From: Rhizobium sp. Q54 | Lineage (GTDB): Bacteria; Pseudomonadota; Alphaproteobacteria; Micropepsales; Micropepsaceae | Direction: 5' to 3' | NCBI GenBank assembly: GCA_945860165.1 | Contig: CAMAPL010000001.1 | Location: 62,001 to 126,000, forward strand | Length of the DNA: 64,000 nt | Shown here: piece by piece, positions 8,711 through 20,601 of the stretch | Numbering within the stretch: the first letter of the stretch is position 1 | Layout: each line of letters opens with the position of its first letter | Program-made: the position numbers and the translations under genes | The notes under the pieces: generated by a model | Database searches by the model: none | Told to the model about the DNA's origin: nothing | Seen by the model: only the letters and a program-made list of their open reading frames with translations

Positions 8711-8774
8711 TGAGAGCAATATTGACAATCAATCGCAACTAACAATATATCTTTGCATCTGCAAATTGCTCTCA
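8711..8774 (+). promoter_or_regulatory. bfd-bfr promoter flanked by a 10-base inverted repeat
   Basis: TTGACA at 8722-8727 and ATATAT at 8745-8750 are separated by 17 bases, a good housekeeping promoter in an AT-rich island. It is bracketed by perfect inverted 10-mers: TGAGAGCAAT at 8711-8720 and ATTGCTCTCA at 8765-8774. The arm centres lie 54 bases apart, about five helical turns, which would suit a repressor binding both sides of the promoter. ATG of bfd is 15 bases after the second arm. Which regulator binds is unknown; an iron regulator such as Irr, RirA or Fur is a guess from the genes controlled. Confidence 0.55.
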
Positions 8775-8789
8775 CACGGATCGCTTGGA

Positions 8790-8975
8790 ATGATCGTCTG
8801 CGTCTGCAATAGACTCAATGAACAGCGCATCGGTGCGGCCATCTGCGGTGGTGCGGCGTGCGCGGATGATGTCTATGCGCGCTGCGGCGTGAGAAAGAAT
8901 TGCGGACGATGCCAGGAAACAATCGAAGTTATGCTGGATCAAAGCCGCGAGGCGCTGTCGCTGGCGGCGGAGTAG
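8790..8975 (+). CDS. bfd: Bacterioferritin-associated ferredoxin
   Basis: A 61-residue [2Fe-2S] protein that reduces the ferric core of bacterioferritin so that iron can be released. The four cluster cysteines occur at C4, C6, C38 and C41 (MIVCVC and CGRC), the Bfd-specific arrangement with a helix-turn-helix fold between. Extra cysteines at about C19, C24 and C32 are not conserved in the family as a rule. The ATG at 8790 follows TTGGA. It is directly upstream of bacterioferritin and behind a strong promoter, so both are likely induced together. Confidence 0.88.
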   Translation: MIVCVCNRLNEQRIGAAICGGAACADDVYARCGVRKNCGRCQETIEVMLDQSREALSLAAE

Positions 8976-9001
8976 CGCCGGGACCCAAGCCCCACGCCTC
9001 C

Positions 9002-9481
9002 ATTCAAGGTGATCCGGTCACTATCAAGTTCCTAAACAAAGTCCTCAAGAACGAACTCACAGCCATCAATCAGTATTTCCTGCATTCGCGCATGCTGGCA
9101 GACTGGGGTCTCAGCATCTTGGCGAAGAAGGAATACGAAGAATCCATCGACGAGATGAAGCACGCCGATAAGCTGATCAAGCGCGTCCTGTTCCTCGGCG
9201 GCCTTCCCAACCTGCAGGACCTAGGCAAGCTGATGATCGGCGAGAATGTCGCCGAAGTCCTAAAATGCGACCTGTCGCTGGAAATGATCGGGCTGCCCGA
9301 TCTCAAAATGGCGATCGCGCATTGCGAGACGGTGAAGGATTATATCAGCCGCGAACTATTCACCGACATCCTGGAAAGCGAAGAAGAGCATATAGACTGG
9401 CTGCAGACGCAGATGCGCCTGATTGAGCAGATGGGAATCGAAAACTTCGTCCAGCTCCAGACCAAGCCAAACGAGAGCTAG
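9002..9481 (+). CDS. bfr: Bacterioferritin, with ATT at the expected start
   Basis: Iron-storage 24-mer subunit of 159 residues. The ferroxidase ligands are present in NELTAINQYFLH (E18), ESIDEMKHAD (E51, H54), DLSLEM (E94) and ESEEEHIDW (E127, H130), and the haem ligand M52 is in DEMKHA. The family begins M-x-G-D-P; here the matching codon at 9002 is ATT (IQGDP), and there is no ATG or GTG nearby in frame. The reading frame runs upstream to 8900 across bfd, but that part is the wrong frame of bfd. Either ATT is used as a rare start, or the start codon has mutated, or this base is miscalled. Confidence 0.88.
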   Translation: MQGDPVTIKFLNKVLKNELTAINQYFLHSRMLADWGLSILAKKEYEESIDEMKHADKLIKRVLFLGGLPNLQDLGKLMIGENVAEVLKCDLSLEMIGLPDLKMAIAHCETVKDYISRELFTDILESEEEHIDWLQTQMRLIEQMGIENFVQLQTKPNES

Positions 9482-10131
9482 AACTCCGCTTCCAGCTCTT
9501 CGATGCCAGCTTTCTCGGTTTTGGCCGCCTCGATCCATTCGATCATGTCGGGCAGCGTCAGAACGGTTTCACAATAATCGGCACACTGGCGGTCCAGCTT
9601 GACGTCATAGGTGGCAAAGCGCGTCGCCACCGGTGCATACATGGCGTCGGCAAGACTGGGTGTTGCGCCGAACAAATACGGCCCGCCATACTGGGCCAGG
9701 CATTCGCGCCAGATGGCGGTGACGCGTTCGATATCTGCCTGCGCCGCGGCCAATATATTGAAACCTTTATAATGGGCCTTGAGGTTCATTGGCAGCGCCG
9801 AGCGCAGATTGGAAAAACCCGAATGCATCTCGCCTGCGACCGAACGGCAATGGGTGCGCGCCGCCGCATCCTTCGGAAGCAGGCCGGCCTGTGGGAAATT
9901 TTCGTGCAGATATTCGCCTATCGCCAGCGTGTCCCACAACTTGATGCCATTTTGGGTGAGCCGCGGCACCAGGAAGGACGGTGACAGCAGCAGAAGTTCC
10001 GCCCGCGCGGCGGGATCGTCGCTGGAGAGCAGTTCTTCCTTGAAATCCAGCCCCGCCATCCGGCACAGCAGCCACCCGCGCAACGACCAGGAGGAGTAGT
10101 TCTTGCTGGAGATTGTCAGAACTGCACTCAT
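9478..10131 (-). CDS. Glutathione S-transferase family protein
   Basis: A 217-residue protein with a thioredoxin-like N-terminal domain and helical C-terminal domain. NYSSWSLRGWLL near residues 8-19 carries the likely catalytic serine, FLVPRL the cis-proline and DTLAIGEYL the glutathione-binding acidic site. In the C-terminal half PSLADAMYAPV is the GST N-capping motif. The closest general type is a bacterial GST of the YfcF or maleylacetoacetate-isomerase-like group, but no substrate can be assigned. ATG at 10131 follows AAGGATGATGGGT; other in-frame starts lie at 10137 and 10140. It ends over the last codons of bfr on the opposite strand. Confidence 0.85.
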   Translation of the reverse strand: MSAVLTISSKNYSSWSLRGWLLCRMAGLDFKEELLSSDDPAARAELLLLSPSFLVPRLTQNGIKLWDTLAIGEYLHENFPQAGLLPKDAAARTHCRSVAGEMHSGFSNLRSALPMNLKAHYKGFNILAAAQADIERVTAIWRECLAQYGGPYLFGATPSLADAMYAPVATRFATYDVKLDRQCADYCETVLTLPDMIEWIEAAKTEKAGIEELEAEF

Positions 10132-10271
10132 ACCCATCATCCTTGGCTGCTTTTGGCGCGTTGACAAGCGTTATCTTGCACTGCAGCATACGTGGACCGG
10201 ATACGGTGTAATGACCAGAATCTGCTGGAATGCTTTGCGGCCGAAAGGCTTTGAAGCCGGGGCAAAGCGGA

Positions 10272-11489
10272 ATGTTGTACGAAGCCTATCAAGCCCAGCA
10301 GGACTTCCTCGCCCCCTGGCGGGCGGGGGCGGATCTGATCACCGCCGCCTTCGGCGGCACCCACATGGGGCCTGCCGCCAACTACATGTTCCGCAGCGTT
10401 GCTGCGGGCGCGGAAATCGCCTCGCGGGCCCACGCCATTCACGAACGCCCGCCCTATGGCATAGAACAGGTGACCGTAGAGGGCCAGTTCGTGGCGGTGC
10501 GCGAGGAAGTCGCGCTGGCGATGCCGTTCGGCAATCTGGTGCATTTCCGCAAAGAGAACGATCTGGGTCAGCCGCGCGTGCTGCTGGTGGCGCCGATGGC
10601 GGGCCATTTCCCGACCCTGCTGCGCCACACCGCCCAGACCCTGCTCTCCGATCATGACGTTTACATCACCGACTGGAAAAGCGGCCGTGATGTGCCGCTG
10701 AGCGAGGGCCGCTTCGGGACCGACGAATATATCGATCACCTGATGGCCTACTTCGCGCATATCGGCCCGGGCGCGCACGGCATCGCGGTGTGTCAGCCCT
10801 GCCCCCTGCTGCTGGCGGCCACCGCCTTGATGGCCGAAGACAGCAATCCCGCAACACCCGCCAGTCTCGTCCTGATGGCCGGCCCCGTCGATACCAGCAT
10901 CAACCCGACCAAGGTCAACAAGCTGGCGAACGAACATCCGGTGGAATGGTTTGAACGCAACCTGGTTACGCCCGTGCCGCGCCGCTATGCCGGCGCCCAT
11001 CGTCGCGTCTATCCCGGCTTCCTGCAATTGTCGGCTTTCGTCACCATGAACCTGCCGCGTCATGTGCGCGCCCATATGGATCTTTTCGGCCATATCCTGA
11101 AAGGCGAGCTCGCCAAGGCCGACGCCAACCGCAAATTCTATGATGAGTATTTTTCCATCGCCGACCTGCCCGCCGAATTCTATCTGGAAACGGTGCAGAA
11201 GGTGTTCCAGGAACAGCATCTGTCTCGCGGCGTCTTCACCTATCGCAACCGCAAGGTCGACCCGCGCACCATCCGCAAGACCGCGCTTCTGACCGTGGAA
11301 GGCGAGCGCGACGATATCTGCGGGTTGGGCCAGACCATGGCGGCGCAGGATATGTGTTCCACCGTCAAGCCGTTCTGCAAGAAACACTATATCCAGCTCG
11401 GCGTCGGGCATTACGGCGTGTTTTCCGGCACCCGTTGGCAGACACAAATCTATCCGATGGTTCGCAGTACGATACAGGCGGCGGACTGA
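10272..11489 (+). CDS. phaZ: Intracellular polyhydroxyalkanoate depolymerase
   Basis: A 405-residue alpha/beta hydrolase that degrades stored polyhydroxybutyrate granules. The opening LYEAYQAQQDFLAPWR is the recognisable PhaZ start. The nucleophile region reads GIAVCQPCPLLLAA near residue 172, where intracellular depolymerases use a cysteine in place of the lipase-box serine. A late acidic residue occurs in VEGERDDICG and a histidine in GVGHYGVFSG. ATG at 10272 follows GCGGA; an upstream GTG/ATG frame from 10230 overlaps no signal. It implies that this organism makes carbon-storage polymer. Confidence 0.88.
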   Translation: MLYEAYQAQQDFLAPWRAGADLITAAFGGTHMGPAANYMFRSVAAGAEIASRAHAIHERPPYGIEQVTVEGQFVAVREEVALAMPFGNLVHFRKENDLGQPRVLLVAPMAGHFPTLLRHTAQTLLSDHDVYITDWKSGRDVPLSEGRFGTDEYIDHLMAYFAHIGPGAHGIAVCQPCPLLLAATALMAEDSNPATPASLVLMAGPVDTSINPTKVNKLANEHPVEWFERNLVTPVPRRYAGAHRRVYPGFLQLSAFVTMNLPRHVRAHMDLFGHILKGELAKADANRKFYDEYFSIADLPAEFYLETVQKVFQEQHLSRGVFTYRNRKVDPRTIRKTALLTVEGERDDICGLGQTMAAQDMCSTVKPFCKKHYIQLGVGHYGVFSGTRWQTQIYPMVRSTIQAAD

Positions 11490-11490
11490 A

Positions 11491-12348
11491 CTAGCGCAGG
11501 GTTGTGTTGAGCAGCCAGGCCAGCCGCATTCCCGCCTTGGCGAGTTGCATCCGCGTCACCGGCAATCCGTCGCGCACATATCCGGGCGACAGACGCAGGG
11601 TGCGGCGGCCGCCCACCATCGGATAAATTCTCGCGCGCGCGATGTCGTGGGATTCATTGGCCCATGAGATGGGCGTGCCCGCCTGCCAGGACTTGAGCTG
11701 CGCCGGCGAGACACCGCGTTCGATATCCGCCGCGATCCGGCTGGCTTGCGGCCCCAGGGCTTCCACCATTCGCGTATCCCAGACCTGGTGCATATTGGTG
11801 CGGCGGCTCTGCAGCGCGATGCGAACTTCGTTGCCGCCCCGGTCGCCATTGTCCGCCGCATGCAGCGGCTGGTGAAGGTCGGCCACCAGATGGATCAGGA
11901 AGCGCAACGCCTCCGCGCGCGCCGCGGCGGGGCGGCGCGAGTCACCCGCTACCAGTCGCGCCCTGCCGATCTGCGCCACCACGCAATCTGCGTTCGGGCA
12001 GTCGCGCGCGGCGACATAGGCCGGAACGTGCAGCGGGATATCAACATAGTGCCAGCGTCCGGTTTCCCGCCGCTGGTCGCGGATTTCATCGGCCCAGTTG
12101 GAATCGTGGATCAGCATCGCCGGGCTGCCCAGCAGCCGCGCCATCTGCGCCGTGGCCCGCGATGTCAGCTGATGCGCCGCGATGGTGGCGACGATCTCAT
12201 GCCCCTGCGCGCCCCAAGCGAAGGCCGGCGCCGGCGCGAACAGGATAAACGCCAACGCGAATCGCAGCACCCCGCCATAGGACTTTGGAAGCGGTCTAAA
12301 GTTCAATGACAACAAGCCGTTGGCGAACATTTCAGGGTTGCCCTGCAC
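11491..12348 (-). CDS. Secreted S1/P1-type nuclease
   Basis: A 285-residue zinc-dependent nuclease of the S1/P1 family, cutting single-stranded nucleic acid. After the signal peptide the mature protein would begin WGAQGHE near residue 45, where the N-terminal tryptophan itself is a zinc ligand in the family. Other ligands fit HDSNWADEIR, WHYVDIP, HLVADLHQPLH and GDRGGNE. ATG at 12348 gives a long pre-sequence; ATG at 12330 or a GTG close to VLRFALAFILF would give a shorter and more usual signal peptide. A periplasmic scavenging role is likely. It is divergent from the M23 gene across 129 bases. Confidence 0.85.
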   Translation of the reverse strand: MQGNPEMFANGLLSLNFRPLPKSYGGVLRFALAFILFAPAPAFAWGAQGHEIVATIAAHQLTSRATAQMARLLGSPAMLIHDSNWADEIRDQRRETGRWHYVDIPLHVPAYVAARDCPNADCVVAQIGRARLVAGDSRRPAAARAEALRFLIHLVADLHQPLHAADNGDRGGNEVRIALQSRRTNMHQVWDTRMVEALGPQASRIAADIERGVSPAQLKSWQAGTPISWANESHDIARARIYPMVGGRRTLRLSPGYVRDGLPVTRMQLAKAGMRLAWLLNTTLR

Positions 12349-12477
12349 ATAAGGGGACGGTTATATGGCAACGATCGCACGCTGGGGATGGGCTGCGGAA
12401 GAACTGGGCTGGGATCGGGCGGGCATAAAAGTCGGGGGACTTTGCGCCAGCCGGTTTTCAACGACAATGGAGCCGTC

Positions 12478-14100
12478 TTGAATCCCGACCGCTATACCCG
12501 CGAGAAAGCGCGCGTATTTTCTAAAACAAAGAAGCCGCCGCCCGAAGGCGAGCCTGACTTCAGCACGCTGCTGCTGCAGCGACTGGATGGCGCCAGTGCG
12601 GCCCTGTCCACCACCGATGGCCGCTGGGCCATCGTGTCAACCTCGCTGACGGCCATGGTGGCAGGGGCCATTGCCTTGCTGGCGACGGGCATGACGCCGG
12701 TATCGCATCCCCTGGTCGCGCCTGGACGCTCGTCCCTGCCCTATGCCCTGTTCCAGAAATTGATACGGGAGACGCCGACCGTTGCCGACAATGCGGACAA
12801 CGGCAATCCGATTCCCAACCCGGGTGTGGAGAACCGCACCATCACGCTGGATGCGGGCGACACGCTGGCGGGCATGCTGGAAGATGTCGGGATCTCGGTG
12901 CAAGACGCCAATGCCGTGGTTGCCGCCATGGGCAAGGATTTCGATCCCCGCCAGCTGCGGGCGGGACAGAGTTTCGACCTCACCTATTCCGTCGCCACCA
13001 TCGACGCCACGGGCGCGCCCGCGCAGGCCCAGCCGCGCACCACCGTCGTGATGGTCAATCGCAAACCGGTGGTGGTGCCGATTGACTCGGAAGAAGACGC
13101 CAGCAGCTCCACGGACGAGGATTCCCTGCCCATCTCCAGGCTGCTGTCGCTGCATTTCTCGCCGTCCATCGAGCAGGAAATCACCGTCACACGCACCACC
13201 GAGGGCGGCTATACCGCGCAAGTCGAGAAGAAGGAGCTGACGGTGCATCGGCATCGCGCGGGCGCCACCATCGATTCCAGTCTTTATCTCACCGCCATGC
13301 AGGCGGGAATTCCCGCCGACGTGGTCGTGGATATGATCCGCATGTTCTCCTACAAGGTGGACTTTCAGCGCGACCTACATCCGGGCGACAGTTTTGAAGT
13401 CTTTTACGATTACTACTACACGCCCGAAGGCCAGCCCGCGAGATACGGCGCCATCAGTTATGCGATGATGACCTTGGACGGCAAGCAGATCCCGATGTAC
13501 CGCTTTCAGGCCGATCCCAACGAGCCGACGGAATATTTCGATTCCAAGGGCGAAAGCGCCCGCGGCTTGCTGATGAAGACCCCGGTGGACGGAGCGCGCA
13601 TCTCATCTGGTTTCGGCTCGCGCTTCCATCCCATTCTGGGTTACTCCCGCATGCACCGGGGCGTGGATTTCGCGGTGCCGACCGGCACGCCGGTGATGAG
13701 CGCGGGCTCGGGCACCATTTCCTTCATGGGCCGCACCAGAGGTTACGGCAATCTGGTGAAAATCAGCCATGGCAGCGGCTATTCCACTAACTATGCCCAT
13801 CTCTCGCGCTTCGCGCCGGGCCTGCGCCGCGGCGCGCGGGTGCGTCAGGGCCAGATCTTCGGCTATAGCGGCAACACCGGCATGTCCACCGGGCCGCATC
13901 TGCATTACGAGATCATGGCCAACAACGCGCAGGTCAACCCGTTGCGGCTGAAAATCGCGCAAGGGCGTCAGCTGGCAGGCCGTCTACTTACCAAGTTCAT
14001 GGCCTCGCGCGTGGAGATCGACAATGTCGTCGCCAGCATGCCGCTGGAAGCCAAGGTTGCGGACAACGCAACCGATCTGCGCCAAGCTAAGGCGAAATAG
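12478..14100 (+). CDS. M23-family peptidoglycan endopeptidase, membrane anchored
   Basis: A 540-residue protein with one transmembrane helix near residues 55-75 (SLTAMVAGAIALLATG), a LysM-like or OapA-type linker beginning at ITLDAGDTLAGMLEDVG, and a C-terminal M23 zinc peptidase from about residue 375. The zinc site shows as GYSRMHRGVDFA and GPHLHYEI. Family members cleave peptidoglycan cross-links during growth or division. The start is taken as TTG at 12478, because GGAG lies five bases upstream and the sequence before it is low in sense; the frame itself is open from 12388. Catalytic residues look complete. Confidence 0.85.
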   Translation: MNPDRYTREKARVFSKTKKPPPEGEPDFSTLLLQRLDGASAALSTTDGRWAIVSTSLTAMVAGAIALLATGMTPVSHPLVAPGRSSLPYALFQKLIRETPTVADNADNGNPIPNPGVENRTITLDAGDTLAGMLEDVGISVQDANAVVAAMGKDFDPRQLRAGQSFDLTYSVATIDATGAPAQAQPRTTVVMVNRKPVVVPIDSEEDASSSTDEDSLPISRLLSLHFSPSIEQEITVTRTTEGGYTAQVEKKELTVHRHRAGATIDSSLYLTAMQAGIPADVVVDMIRMFSYKVDFQRDLHPGDSFEVFYDYYYTPEGQPARYGAISYAMMTLDGKQIPMYRFQADPNEPTEYFDSKGESARGLLMKTPVDGARISSGFGSRFHPILGYSRMHRGVDFAVPTGTPVMSAGSGTISFMGRTRGYGNLVKISHGSGYSTNYAHLSRFAPGLRRGARVRQGQIFGYSGNTGMSTGPHLHYEIMANNAQVNPLRLKIAQGRQLAGRLLTKFMASRVEIDNVVASMPLEAKVADNATDLRQAKAK

Positions 14101-14103
14101 CGC

Positions 14104-16728
<2,625 letters not shown>

Positions 16729-16799
16729 ATGCTCTCCCGGACGGCCCCTTGGTGGCAGCCGATCCTATACGGCCCGGTGAAGGCGCCGTTCCTCGACAG

Positions 16800-16828
16800 A
16801 TATGGGAGCGAGGAACCGGGGCTGCAAG
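16800..16828 (-). promoter_or_regulatory. Heat-shock sigma-32 type promoter of clpB
   Basis: Read on the minus strand, CTTGCA (16828-16823) is followed after 16 bases by CCCATAT (16806-16800), about 72 bases before the clpB ATG. Both halves match RpoH promoters, which are known to drive clpB. The 8-base inverted repeat GTTCCTCG/CGAGGAAC at 16788-16816 overlaps the promoter and could shape the 5' leader of the transcript. This is a sequence match only. Confidence 0.6.
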
Positions 16829-16871
16829 ACCCCAGTTTGCACAGGCGGTTAACGCCCGGCCTTGTGCTGGA

Positions 16872-17330
16872 TCAAGTCGCTTCGGCTTCTTCGCCTTCAT
16901 CCTCATTCGCCCCTTCGGCCAGGGAGAAGGAAGGACCGCTGCCGGCATTCTGCAGCGGCTGGGGCGCTATATGGGGCTGGCCATCGGCCACCGGGCGCGG
17001 GTTCTGGGCGGCCTGCTGGGCCTGATACTGGGCCTGCTGCGCGGCCGCTGCGGCCATGATGCGGTAATAATGCTCCGCATGCTGAAGATAATTCTCGGCC
17101 ATGACGCGGTCGCCGCCGGAATTGGCGTCGCGGGCCAGCTGCAGATACTTCTCATAGACATGGCTGGCGGAGCCACGAATCTTGATTTCAGGGCCGCTGG
17201 AATCGTACGTGCGGTTGGGATTGAACCCGCCACCGCTGCTATTATTATTATTATTGTTGTTGCCGCCGCCGCCGCCGCCGCCATTACCACCATGTTGCGG
17301 CCTACGGCCGCCTCTACGTGAGCGTTTCAC
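16872..17330 (-). CDS. DUF4167 family protein
   Basis: A 152-residue protein of unknown function found next to prmC in most Alphaproteobacteria. The start KRSRRGGRRPQ is strongly basic, followed by a low-complexity glycine and asparagine stretch, then the conserved DUF4167 core YDSSGPEIKIRGSASHVYEK and an Ala/Gln-rich tail ending in acidic residues. The basic arm suggests nucleic-acid or ribosome binding, but that is inference. GTG at 17330 is chosen because AAGG lies seven bases upstream; the frame is open to 17447. The Gly/Asn tract is encoded by trinucleotide runs at about 17241-17285. Confidence 0.8.
   Translation of the reverse strand: MKRSRRGGRRPQHGGNGGGGGGGNNNNNNNSSGGGFNPNRTYDSSGPEIKIRGSASHVYEKYLQLARDANSGGDRVMAENYLQHAEHYYRIMAAAAAQQAQYQAQQAAQNPRPVADGQPHIAPQPLQNAGSGPSFSLAEGANEDEGEEAEAT
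17238..17285. repeat. Trinucleotide repeat tract inside the DUF4167 gene
   Basis: Plus-strand runs of TTA/TTG (coding Asn on the minus strand) followed by CCG repeats (coding Gly), giving seven asparagines and seven glycines in the protein. Such tracts can change length by slippage without breaking the frame, since each unit is one codon. Confidence 0.7.
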
Positions 17331-17545
17331 TGTAAGCCCTTCCTTCGCCGCTAGTACCGTGACGCGCAGCAGGCGCATCAACCGCAAGACGGCATACTTT
17401 GGTCGCTTTGTGTCCCCTGCCCGGCCGCGGTTTTTGTCTCGCGTCACCAGCTCAGCCGCGGCTGCATCTGCATCCCGCGGAAGGGACCATCACGATCCCT
17501 AGAAGCAGAAATTAGCCTATACCACGGGTTTTTCCAAGGGAATCC

Positions 17546-18358
17546 TCAGACGTTCCGCAAGATCACGCAGCGGGGTATCCCCGCCAAATCAGGCGCGATC
17601 CGTACGATTTCGAGGTCCGGGAACAACAGTTCCATCGCATTTTCTTGGCCAACGCCGATTTCCAGCACGGCATGGCCGCCCGGTTTGAGGATGACCGGCA
17701 GCAAGGTGGCCAGCGACCGATAGGCATCCAGGCCGTCCGGCCCGCCATCCAGAGCGGCGCGCGGTTCATACCCGGCAACGTCCCAAGCCAGTGATTCTAT
17801 ATCAGCGGCGGGAATATAGGGCGGGTTGGAAAAGACCAGATCGAACGGGCCTTCCGCCGCCGACCACTGCGCCAACCGGGTTTGCGCCCGGTGCGGCGCG
17901 TGGCGTGCGACATTGGCGTTCAGCCAGGCGAACGCCTGCGGCGACGATTCAAAGCCGATGCCAGTGGCGCCTGGAAAGGCGGTCAGCGCCGCCAGCAGGA
18001 TGGCGCCGGAACCGGCCCCCAGATCGGCGATCGACAGCGGCGCATCGCGGTTCGCCACCAGGCGCAGCGCTTCTTCTATCAAAGTTTCGGTATCGGGCCG
18101 GGGGATCAGCACACCCGGCCCCACTGCCAAGGCCAGGCTCCAGAATTCCCTTTGGCCGGCGATATAGGCGAACGGCTCATGCGCCACGCGGCGGGCGACG
18201 AAGGCCGCAAAAGCCGCGCTTTGGTCCGGTGTGGGCGTCGCCGTCAATGTCGCATCGCGGCTGACGCCCAAGGCATGAGCAAGAAGCAGGCGGGCTTCGC
18301 CGCGCGGATTCTCGATGCCTGCCTCGGCCAGCAGCCGCATAGCTTCGTCGAGGGTCAA
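17546..18358 (-). CDS. prmC: Peptide chain release factor glutamine methyltransferase
   Basis: A 270-residue SAM-dependent enzyme that methylates the glutamine of the GGQ motif in release factors. The N-terminal helical domain ([19 protein letters not shown]) recognises the factor. The catalytic part has the SAM loop [13 protein letters not shown] near residue 115 and the amide-binding NPPYIP near residue 183. It starts at 18358, overlapping the prfA stop by four bases. It therefore sits directly behind the gene for its own substrate. Confidence 0.95.
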   Translation of the reverse strand: MTLDEAMRLLAEAGIENPRGEARLLLAHALGVSRDATLTATPTPDQSAAFAAFVARRVAHEPFAYIAGQREFWSLALAVGPGVLIPRPDTETLIEEALRLVANRDAPLSIADLGAGSGAILLAALTAFPGATGIGFESSPQAFAWLNANVARHAPHRAQTRLAQWSAAEGPFDLVFSNPPYIPAADIESLAWDVAGYEPRAALDGGPDGLDAYRSLATLLPVILKPGGHAVLEIGVGQENAMELLFPDLEIVRIAPDLAGIPRCVILRNV

Positions 18359-19437
18359 TGGTCGGCCGCTTCGAACTCGGCCAGCCGATCGGCCTGGTCC
18401 TGCGCCACCAGCGCATCCACGATCTCACCCAGCTCGTCGCCGCTGACGATGCGCGCCAGATTGTAGAGCGTCAGGTTGATGCGGTGATCGGTGACCCTCC
18501 CTTGCGGGTAGTTATAGGTGCGAATGCGTTCGCTGCGGTCGCCCGACCCAACCAGGCCCTTGCGTTCGCTGGCGCGTTCGGCGTCCACCCGCTTGCGCTC
18601 GGCATCGTAAATCTTGGCCTTCAGCAAGGTCATCGCCTTGGCCTTGTTCTTGTGTTGGGATTTTTCTTCCTGCATTGCCACCACCGTGTTGGTGGGCAGA
18701 TGGGTGATGCGCACAGCGCTGTCGGTCTTGTTGACATGCTGGCCACCGGCGCCCTGCGCCCGGTAAGTGTCGATGCGCAGGTCCTTGTCGTGAATGACGA
18801 TGTCGACATCCTCGACTTCGGGCAGCACCGCAACCGTCGCCGCGCTGGTATGGATGCGCCCCTGGGTTTCGGTGGCGGGTACGCGCTGCACCCGGTGCAC
18901 GCCGCTTTCGAATTTCAGCTTGGCATAGACCCCGCGCCCCTCTACTTCCAGGGTGGCGTCCTTGAAGCCGCCCATATCGCTTTCCGACAACGACAGAAGG
19001 ACGGTCTTCCAACCCTGCAACCCGCAATAACGCTGGTACATGGATAGGAGATCGCCCGCGAACAAGGCGGCTTCGTCGCCGCCGGTGCCGGCGCGGATTT
19101 CCACAATCGCCGACGAGGCATCGGCAGCGTCGCGCGGCAGTAACTGGATTTTCAGTTCGAGGTCCAGCGCGGTCAGGCGGGAGCGCAAATCGGCGCGCTC
19201 CTGCTCGGCCATGCCGCGCATCTCCGAATCCGTCGCGCCGTCCGCGATCATCGTCTCGATTTCTTCCAGCTGGGTCTGGACGCTGCGAAGCTCGCGCGCG
19301 GCTTCGATCACGGGACTAAGCTCGGCATGCTCGCGTGAAAGCTTGACGAAGGCAGCGCCGGACGCGCCTGACGCCATCTCGCTTTCAATGGCAGAAAAAC
19401 GGTCGAGCAGCCGCTCGAGTTTGGCGGGAGGTATCAT
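18355..19437 (-). CDS. prfA: Peptide chain release factor 1
   Basis: A 360-residue class-I release factor reading UAA and UAG. The catalytic loop [15 protein letters not shown] is present near residue 230 and the rest of the length matches RF1. The anticodon-like loop region is consistent with RF1 rather than RF2 (no RF2-type SPF was seen). ATG at 19437. It is followed with a four-base overlap by prmC, its modifying enzyme, and preceded nine bases away by ispG. Confidence 0.96.
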   Translation of the reverse strand: MIPPAKLERLLDRFSAIESEMASGASGAAFVKLSREHAELSPVIEAARELRSVQTQLEEIETMIADGATDSEMRGMAEQERADLRSRLTALDLELKIQLLPRDAADASSAIVEIRAGTGGDEAALFAGDLLSMYQRYCGLQGWKTVLLSLSESDMGGFKDATLEVEGRGVYAKLKFESGVHRVQRVPATETQGRIHTSAATVAVLPEVEDVDIVIHDKDLRIDTYRAQGAGGQHVNKTDSAVRITHLPTNTVVAMQEEKSQHKNKAKAMTLLKAKIYDAERKRVDAERASERKGLVGSGDRSERIRTYNYPQGRVTDHRINLTLYNLARIVSGDELGEIVDALVAQDQADRLAEFEAADH

Positions 19438-19446
19438 GAAGGCACG

Positions 19447-20577
19447 CTACTGCGCGGCTTCGAGCGGCGCTCCACGCTGCGCCTCGATTTCGGCGGCCTT
19501 TTTTTCGCAAAGCTCGACGACGTGATCCACCAGGCTTTCATTGCCCAGCTTATAGGCAGGCTTTCCGTTCAGGTAGATCATGCCATGACCCTTGCCCGCG
19601 CCGCCGCCGGTAAAGGCCATATCGGTTTCCTTGGCTTCGCCCGGCCCGTTCACCACGCAGCCGATGATCGACAGCGACATCGGGGTGGCGATGTGCTTGA
19701 GCCGCTCTTCAAGTGTGCGGACCGTGTCGATTACGTTGAAGCCCTGGCGCGCGCAGGACGGGCAGGACACGATATTGACGCCGCGATGGCGCAGGTTAAG
19801 CGACTTGAGAATGTCGAAACCGACTCGCACTTCTTCCACCGGATCGGCGGACAGCGAGACGCGGATGGTATCGCCGATGCCGCCCCACAACAGCATGCCC
19901 ATGCCGATGGAGGATTTCACTGTGCCAGAAATCATGCCGCCGGCCTCGGTGATGCCGACATGCAGCGGGCAGTCGATCGCTTCGGACAGCGCCTGATAGG
20001 CGGCCACCGCCAGGAACGGGTCCGATGCCTTCACCGAAATCTTGTATTCGCGAAAATCCAGGTCATCGAGAATCTTGGCGTGATTCAGCGCGCTTTCTAC
20101 CATCGCTTCCGGACAGGGCTCGCCATACTTCTCGAGCAGGTCCGGTTCCAGCGAGCCGGCATTGACGCCGATGCGCATGGAGCAGCCATGGTCCTTGGCC
20201 GCCTGCACCACTTCACGCACCCGCGCCGGGCTGCCGATATTGCCCGGATTGATGCGCAGGCAGGCGGCGCCGTTGATCGCGGCCTCGATGGCGCGCTTGT
20301 AGTGGAAGTGAATGTCGGCCACGACCGGAAGGACGCTGGCCTTGGTGATGGCCTTCATCGCCTTTGTGGCGTCCTCGTCGGGACAGGAGACGCGCACGAT
20401 GTCGGCGCCGGCCTCCTCGATGCTACGAATCTGTTCGATTGTGGCGCGGGCGTCACCGGTGATGGTGTTGGTCATGGTCTGGACGGAGATCGGCGCAACG
20501 CCACCGACCGGAACCTTGCCGACCATGATCTGGCGCGATTTGCGCCGGTGAATGTCGCGATACGCGCGAATGCTCAT
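19447..20577 (-). CDS. ispG: 4-hydroxy-3-methylbut-2-enyl diphosphate synthase
   Basis: A 376-residue iron-sulphur enzyme converting MEcPP, the product of IspF at the start of this window, to HMBPP. The N-terminal barrel begins [20 protein letters not shown]. The [4Fe-4S] ligands lie in SCPSCARQG and [10 protein letters not shown], with the glutamate ligand after. The length matches the short bacterial GcpE type without the plant-type insertion. ATG at 20577. It lies between the rodZ-like gene and prfA on the same strand. Confidence 0.96.
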   Translation of the reverse strand: MSIRAYRDIHRRKSRQIMVGKVPVGGVAPISVQTMTNTITGDARATIEQIRSIEEAGADIVRVSCPDEDATKAMKAITKASVLPVVADIHFHYKRAIEAAINGAACLRINPGNIGSPARVREVVQAAKDHGCSMRIGVNAGSLEPDLLEKYGEPCPEAMVESALNHAKILDDLDFREYKISVKASDPFLAVAAYQALSEAIDCPLHVGITEAGGMISGTVKSSIGMGMLLWGGIGDTIRVSLSADPVEEVRVGFDILKSLNLRHRGVNIVSCPSCARQGFNVIDTVRTLEERLKHIATPMSLSIIGCVVNGPGEAKETDMAFTGGGAGKGHGMIYLNGKPAYKLGNESLVDHVVELCEKKAAEIEAQRGAPLEAAQ

Positions 20578-20601
20578 TACTCGATTCCTTACAGGGCGTC
20601 C

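Noticed and set aside
10137-11447. 436-residue minus-strand reading frame
   Set aside because: It is the antisense of phaZ, with high His/Gln/Arg content and no recognisable domain. It arises from GC-rich codon bias.
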